A stretch of DNA of 64,000 nt, from positions 1 to 64,000 of the forward strand of contig JAHBWY010000002.1 of the NCBI GenBank assembly GCA_019636735.1. Direction: 5' to 3'. This stretch comes from Phycisphaeraceae bacterium. Lineage in GTDB: Bacteria > Planctomycetota > Phycisphaerae > Phycisphaerales > SM1A02. Position numbers and translations under genes: made by a program. The number at the start of each line of letters is the position of its first letter. Position 1 is the stretch's first letter. Of this stretch, positions 61,065 to 64,000 are shown in pieces. The notes beneath the pieces were generated by a model, which had not been told where the DNA came from, did no database searches, and saw only the letters and a list, made by a program, of their open reading frames with translations.

Positions 61065-62668
61065 CGGAAGTGGCGCCGACCAGTGATGAGGCAGGTCACG
61101 CCGCGCTCGTTGCAGAGCGCGAAGGTCTCCTCGTCGCGCTTGCTGCCGCCGGGATGCACGATGACGCGCACGCCGGCGTCGATGAGCACACGCGGGCCGT
61201 CCGCAAAGGGGAAGAAGGCGTCGGACGCGGCAACCGCGGGCATCGAGGATGACTCCCCGAGGCGCTGAGTCGCCTTCGACACGGCGATACCGCAGGCTGA
61301 GACGCGGTCCATCTGGCCGGCCCCTGCGCCGAGCAACTCACCATTCCGCACGACGCAGATGGCATTGCTCTTCAAGTGCTTGGCGACAGTCATGGCGAAG
61401 GCGGCTTCGCGCAGTGTGTCGGGCGAGGGAGCCGGTCCCGCCGCGTGGTGGTAGTGCGCCGGATCTTCGATGGCCGCGTCGCGCTCCTGGACGAGCCAGC
61501 CTCCGAGAATGGAGCGAACCTGCCAGTCAGCGGTGCCCTGGCGCGGTGCTGGCGCTCGCTCGATCGGACCGGTTTCGACGAGCCGCAGGTTCTTCCATCG
61601 CGCAGCGAGACGCTCCCGCGCTTCTGGCGCGATCGATGGTGCCACGATCACCTCCACGAAGCGGTCGCCCTCGGCGAGCGCCTCCGCCGCGTCGAGGTCA
61701 AGCTCCGCGGAGAGCGCCACAATTCCGCCATATGCCGCAAGCGGATCGCCCGCCCACGCCGCCATGCAGGCATCGCGCGCGGTGACCGCCAGCGCGGCGC
61801 CGCAGGGATTCGTGTGCTTCACCACGCACGCCGCGACTCGGCGCTCATCGAGCAGCGCGAGATCACACGCGGCTTCGAAGGCAGCCGAGGCATCGAGCAG
61901 ATTGTTGTAGGAGAGCGCTTTCGCGCCGCGGCTCTGACCGCCGACGATCGTCGCGCCGCGCCATGCGGGGTCGCGATAGGCGGCGGCGGCCTGATGGGGG
62001 TTCTCACCGTATCGGAGTTCACTCTCCAGCACGAGGGGCATGAGAAGGACAGGGGGATACGCAGCACCGTTCTGCGCGCTCATCCATGCGGCGATGGCGC
62101 CGTCATAGATCGCGGTGCGGGCGAATGCCGCTGCGGCGCAGGTTCGACGGAACGCCGCGCTGGTTCCGCCGCCATGCTCCCGCATTTCAGACAGCAGGCC
62201 CTCGTACTGCGACGGGTCAGTGATGACAGTGACGAAGGCGTGGTTCTTCGCGGCGCTGCGCACCATCGAAGGTCCGCCGATGTCGATCTGCTCGATCACC
62301 TCGTCGAAGGTGACACCGCTTCGGGCGATGGTCGCCTCGAAGGGATAGAGATTGACGATCACGAGGTCGATCGGGCGAATGCCCTGCGCATGAATCGCGG
62401 CGACATGGGCCGGATCATCCCGCCGGTGAAGAATGCCGCCATGGACCGCGGGGTGCAGCGTCTTCACCCGGCCGTCCAGCATCTCCGGGAACCCGGTGAC
62501 AGCGTCGATGGGCGTGACCGGCACGCCCGCTTCGGCGATTGCCCGCGCGGTGCCGCCGGTCGAGAGCACTTCCACGCCGTGCGCCTGCAACCCGCGCACG
62601 AGTTCGATGAGGCCGCTCTTGTCATGCACCGAGACAAGGGCGCGGGAGATCGACGAGGCGCCACTCAT
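61058..62668 (-). CDS. purH: Bifunctional AICAR transformylase / IMP cyclohydrolase PurH
   Basis: 536 residues, full length. N-terminal IMP cyclohydrolase (about 1-150, 'VHDKSGLIELVRGL', 'LSTGGTARAI', 'DGRVKTLHPAVHGGIL'), then AICAR formyltransferase with 'KHTNPCGAAL' (catalytic Lys-His) and the C-terminus 'GRRHFRH'. Catalyses the last two steps of IMP synthesis. AGAGGAG lies 10 nt before the ATG. 22 nt downstream of the propeller lipoprotein gene. Confidence 0.97.
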   Translation of the reverse strand: MSGASSISRALVSVHDKSGLIELVRGLQAHGVEVLSTGGTARAIAEAGVPVTPIDAVTGFPEMLDGRVKTLHPAVHGGILHRRDDPAHVAAIHAQGIRPIDLVIVNLYPFEATIARSGVTFDEVIEQIDIGGPSMVRSAAKNHAFVTVITDPSQYEGLLSEMREHGGGTSAAFRRTCAAAAFARTAIYDGAIAAWMSAQNGAAYPPVLLMPLVLESELRYGENPHQAAAAYRDPAWRGATIVGGQSRGAKALSYNNLLDASAAFEAACDLALLDERRVAACVVKHTNPCGAALAVTARDACMAAWAGDPLAAYGGIVALSAELDLDAAEALAEGDRFVEVIVAPSIAPEARERLAARWKNLRLVETGPIERAPAPRQGTADWQVRSILGGWLVQERDAAIEDPAHYHHAAGPAPSPDTLREAAFAMTVAKHLKSNAICVVRNGELLGAGAGQMDRVSACGIAVSKATQRLGESSSMPAVAASDAFFPFADGPRVLIDAGVRVIVHPGGSKRDEETFALCNERGVTCLITGRRHFRH

Positions 62669-62690
62669 GACCTGGCGCTCCTCTGCACTC

Positions 62691-63995
62691 TCACGAGCGC
62701 GCCTGGGTCCGACGCACGATGGGGGTCAGCCGCTGGACACGACCATCCTCGCCGACCAGCACGAAGTCGCCATCGACCGGCTCGGTCATGTTGAGGTCAA
62801 CGACACCGGGCAGATCGAACGAACGAATGATCGAGCCGGTGCGCTCTTCGAGCAGGGTCAGCCGACGCAGCGCGGGGTCCCAGGCGACGAGCCCGGCGCG
62901 GCATGCGCCGACGATGTCGCCGCGCACCTCGGGGGAGCGCCATCGCACAGTGCCCTCGAAGCGATCCGGCGAAAGTGGGTCAAACGACACGAGTCCCTCT
63001 CCCGGAAGCTGAAGGTAGAGGCTGTCCAGGAGAAGCGTCGGACTCTCCGACATCCGCGCTTGAGTGAAGTAGCGCCAGAGAATGCGGCCATCGCTCAGTG
63101 AAAGGCAGCTCAGGTACTGATCGTGGCTCGGAACCCAGACGGCGCGCTCATTGGCCGCGGGTCGGGCGTCAATACGCGCGCCGAGACTCTGCTCCCAGAT
63201 CAGGCGACCAGTCGACGCCTGATACGCCGCGACGGCGCCACCGGTGCTCGCGGCGACGAGGACATTGCCGATGAGCCGAGGCGCCTGAATGAACTGCCCC
63301 GCCTGCTCGGAAACATGGCTGGCACTACCGATGATGTAATCGTGCCAGACCACCTGCCCAGCCTGCGTGCCGTAGATCAGGAAGGGCGGGCGCTCTGCCG
63401 CAGGCGTATTGGCCATGCGTCGGAAGCGCTGGACATCAACGAAGGTTCCATTGCTCGCATCGAAAATCATGCACTGCGTGTCGGTCAGCAGCGCCACACG
63501 GGATGGCGCCCCCGCAATGTCGATCGCCAGCACGGAGAGGATGCGATCGACCCGGCTCGTGCTCGCCGCCTGCCAGAGCGCATCACCACTCGATGGCCTG
63601 AGGCGGGTGAAGATCGCATTCGAGTCCCAGACGAAGACTTCTTCGGGGGTGCAGTCGGCACCGCGCAGCGTGGCGCCCGGGCTCATGCTGATGCGAGTCT
63701 GCCAAAGCGTTCGATATCCGAGGCCTTCGGCGACGCTTGGCCCGGCGAGGAGGTCACGATCGAGCTGACTTCGAAGCTGCTCCACGCGCTGCTGCGCGGC
63801 AGTCGTCGCATCCGCACCGGTCGCCGCGCTCGAGTTCGCCGACGATGAACCGTTCGGCGCCGAGCAGGCGGCGAGTGTCGTCAGGAGCGTCAGGGTTGCC
63901 AACGCCGGAAGCACCCGGCGTCGGGACAGCTTCGAGTCGCGGTGGGAGCACCATGCAATGTGCCGGTCGCGGCTCGATCGGGTCGTCAAAGTCAT
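62691..63995 (-). CDS. PQQ-like beta-propeller lipoprotein
   Basis: 434 residues, with the ATG at 63995 only 5 bases from the window end, so an earlier start cannot be excluded. Long basic N-region, hydrophobic core and lipobox LAAC (C44). A Ser/Thr/Ala-rich linker, then propeller blades with 'VAAYQASTGRLIWEQSLG' and 'LSLSDGRILWRYFTQ', the AxDxxTGxxxW-type PQQ repeat. No PQQ-enzyme catalytic residues are seen, so a BamB-like scaffold or a sensor is more likely. Probably cotranscribed with purH. Confidence 0.82.
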   Translation of the reverse strand: MTLTTRSSRDRHIAWCSHRDSKLSRRRVLPALATLTLLTTLAACSAPNGSSSANSSAATGADATTAAQQRVEQLRSQLDRDLLAGPSVAEGLGYRTLWQTRISMSPGATLRGADCTPEEVFVWDSNAIFTRLRPSSGDALWQAASTSRVDRILSVLAIDIAGAPSRVALLTDTQCMIFDASNGTFVDVQRFRRMANTPAAERPPFLIYGTQAGQVVWHDYIIGSASHVSEQAGQFIQAPRLIGNVLVAASTGGAVAAYQASTGRLIWEQSLGARIDARPAANERAVWVPSHDQYLSCLSLSDGRILWRYFTQARMSESPTLLLDSLYLQLPGEGLVSFDPLSPDRFEGTVRWRSPEVRGDIVGACRAGLVAWDPALRRLTLLEERTGSIIRSFDLPGVVDLNMTEPVDGDFVLVGEDGRVQRLTPIVRRTQARS

Positions 63996-64000
63996 GGCGG

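Noticed and set aside
61376..62794. 472-codon plus-strand open frame
   Set aside because: Antisense to purH.
1..64000. CRISPR array, rRNA, IS element with terminal inverted repeats, integrase
   Set aside because: None seen: no regularly spaced repeats of 25-40 bp, no transposase or tyrosine/serine recombinase motif in any convincing frame.

Overview
The window is a GC-rich bacterial chromosome segment, gene-dense and almost entirely core-type. The best reading is a planctomycete, probably of the Phycisphaerae type. The signs are a secreted peptidase ending in two dockerin-like NGAD repeats (54171-54327), a truncated prepilin-like protein with the H-x(n)-DG tail common in planctomycetes (1-618), and a hybrid type II secretion / type IV pilus locus with PilM, PilN and PilO homologues beside GspD, E, F and G. 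This assignment rests on protein character only; no rRNA is present.

Left part (1-29.2 kb). The tail of a prepilin-like gene meets a minus-strand cluster: a secreted Cys-rich protein, a membrane-fusion protein, an ABC ATPase and two FtsX-like permeases, followed by a secreted protein that joins an OB-like domain, a CX5R phosphatase domain and a C-terminal cytochrome c'-type haem site. Next come a WYL regulator coupled to rmuC, hypothetical and secreted proteins, a SprT-like peptidase, malic enzyme, a P1B-4 type metal ATPase, a CoaC-like flavoprotein, a beta-propeller-like exported protein, a methyl-accepting chemotaxis protein paired with a PEGA-domain Ser/Thr kinase, and a tetR-MFP-RND efflux operon with an operator inside its promoter.

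Centre (29.4-42.9 kb). A secretion/pilus locus of 13 genes is split into two divergent operons around 36.1-36.4 kb. Leftward: gspG, pilM, pilN, pilO, a pilP/gspC-like gene, gspE and gspF. Rightward: three minor pseudopilin-type genes, one long GspK-position protein, the secretin gspD and a TPR lipoprotein. No prepilin peptidase is present.

Right part (43-64 kb). Housekeeping and envelope genes: TlpA-like thioredoxin, alpha/beta hydrolase, mgtE, mscL, an MFS exporter, an OYE-family oxidoreductase, a TM2 protein and a tRNA-Val(CAC). Directly beside the tRNA lies a 3-kb remnant of a mobile element: a 5'-truncated large polyvalent protein gene followed by a second copy of its C-terminus as a gap-free direct repeat. 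Then follow an M23 peptidase with dockerin-like repeats, a patatin-like lipoprotein, a DUF3482 GTPase / DUF2868 / tatA cluster, MltA, purH and a PQQ-propeller lipoprotein.

Three features recur. Convergent genes often overlap at their 3' ends (7 to 61 nt). Operon genes are joined by ATGA or TGATG overlaps. Many unlinked genes carry a TANNNT hexamer 6-10 nt before the start codon and no Shine-Dalgarno sequence, which suggests leaderless or nearly leaderless transcripts. Domain and family calls come from reading motifs by eye, with no database search.
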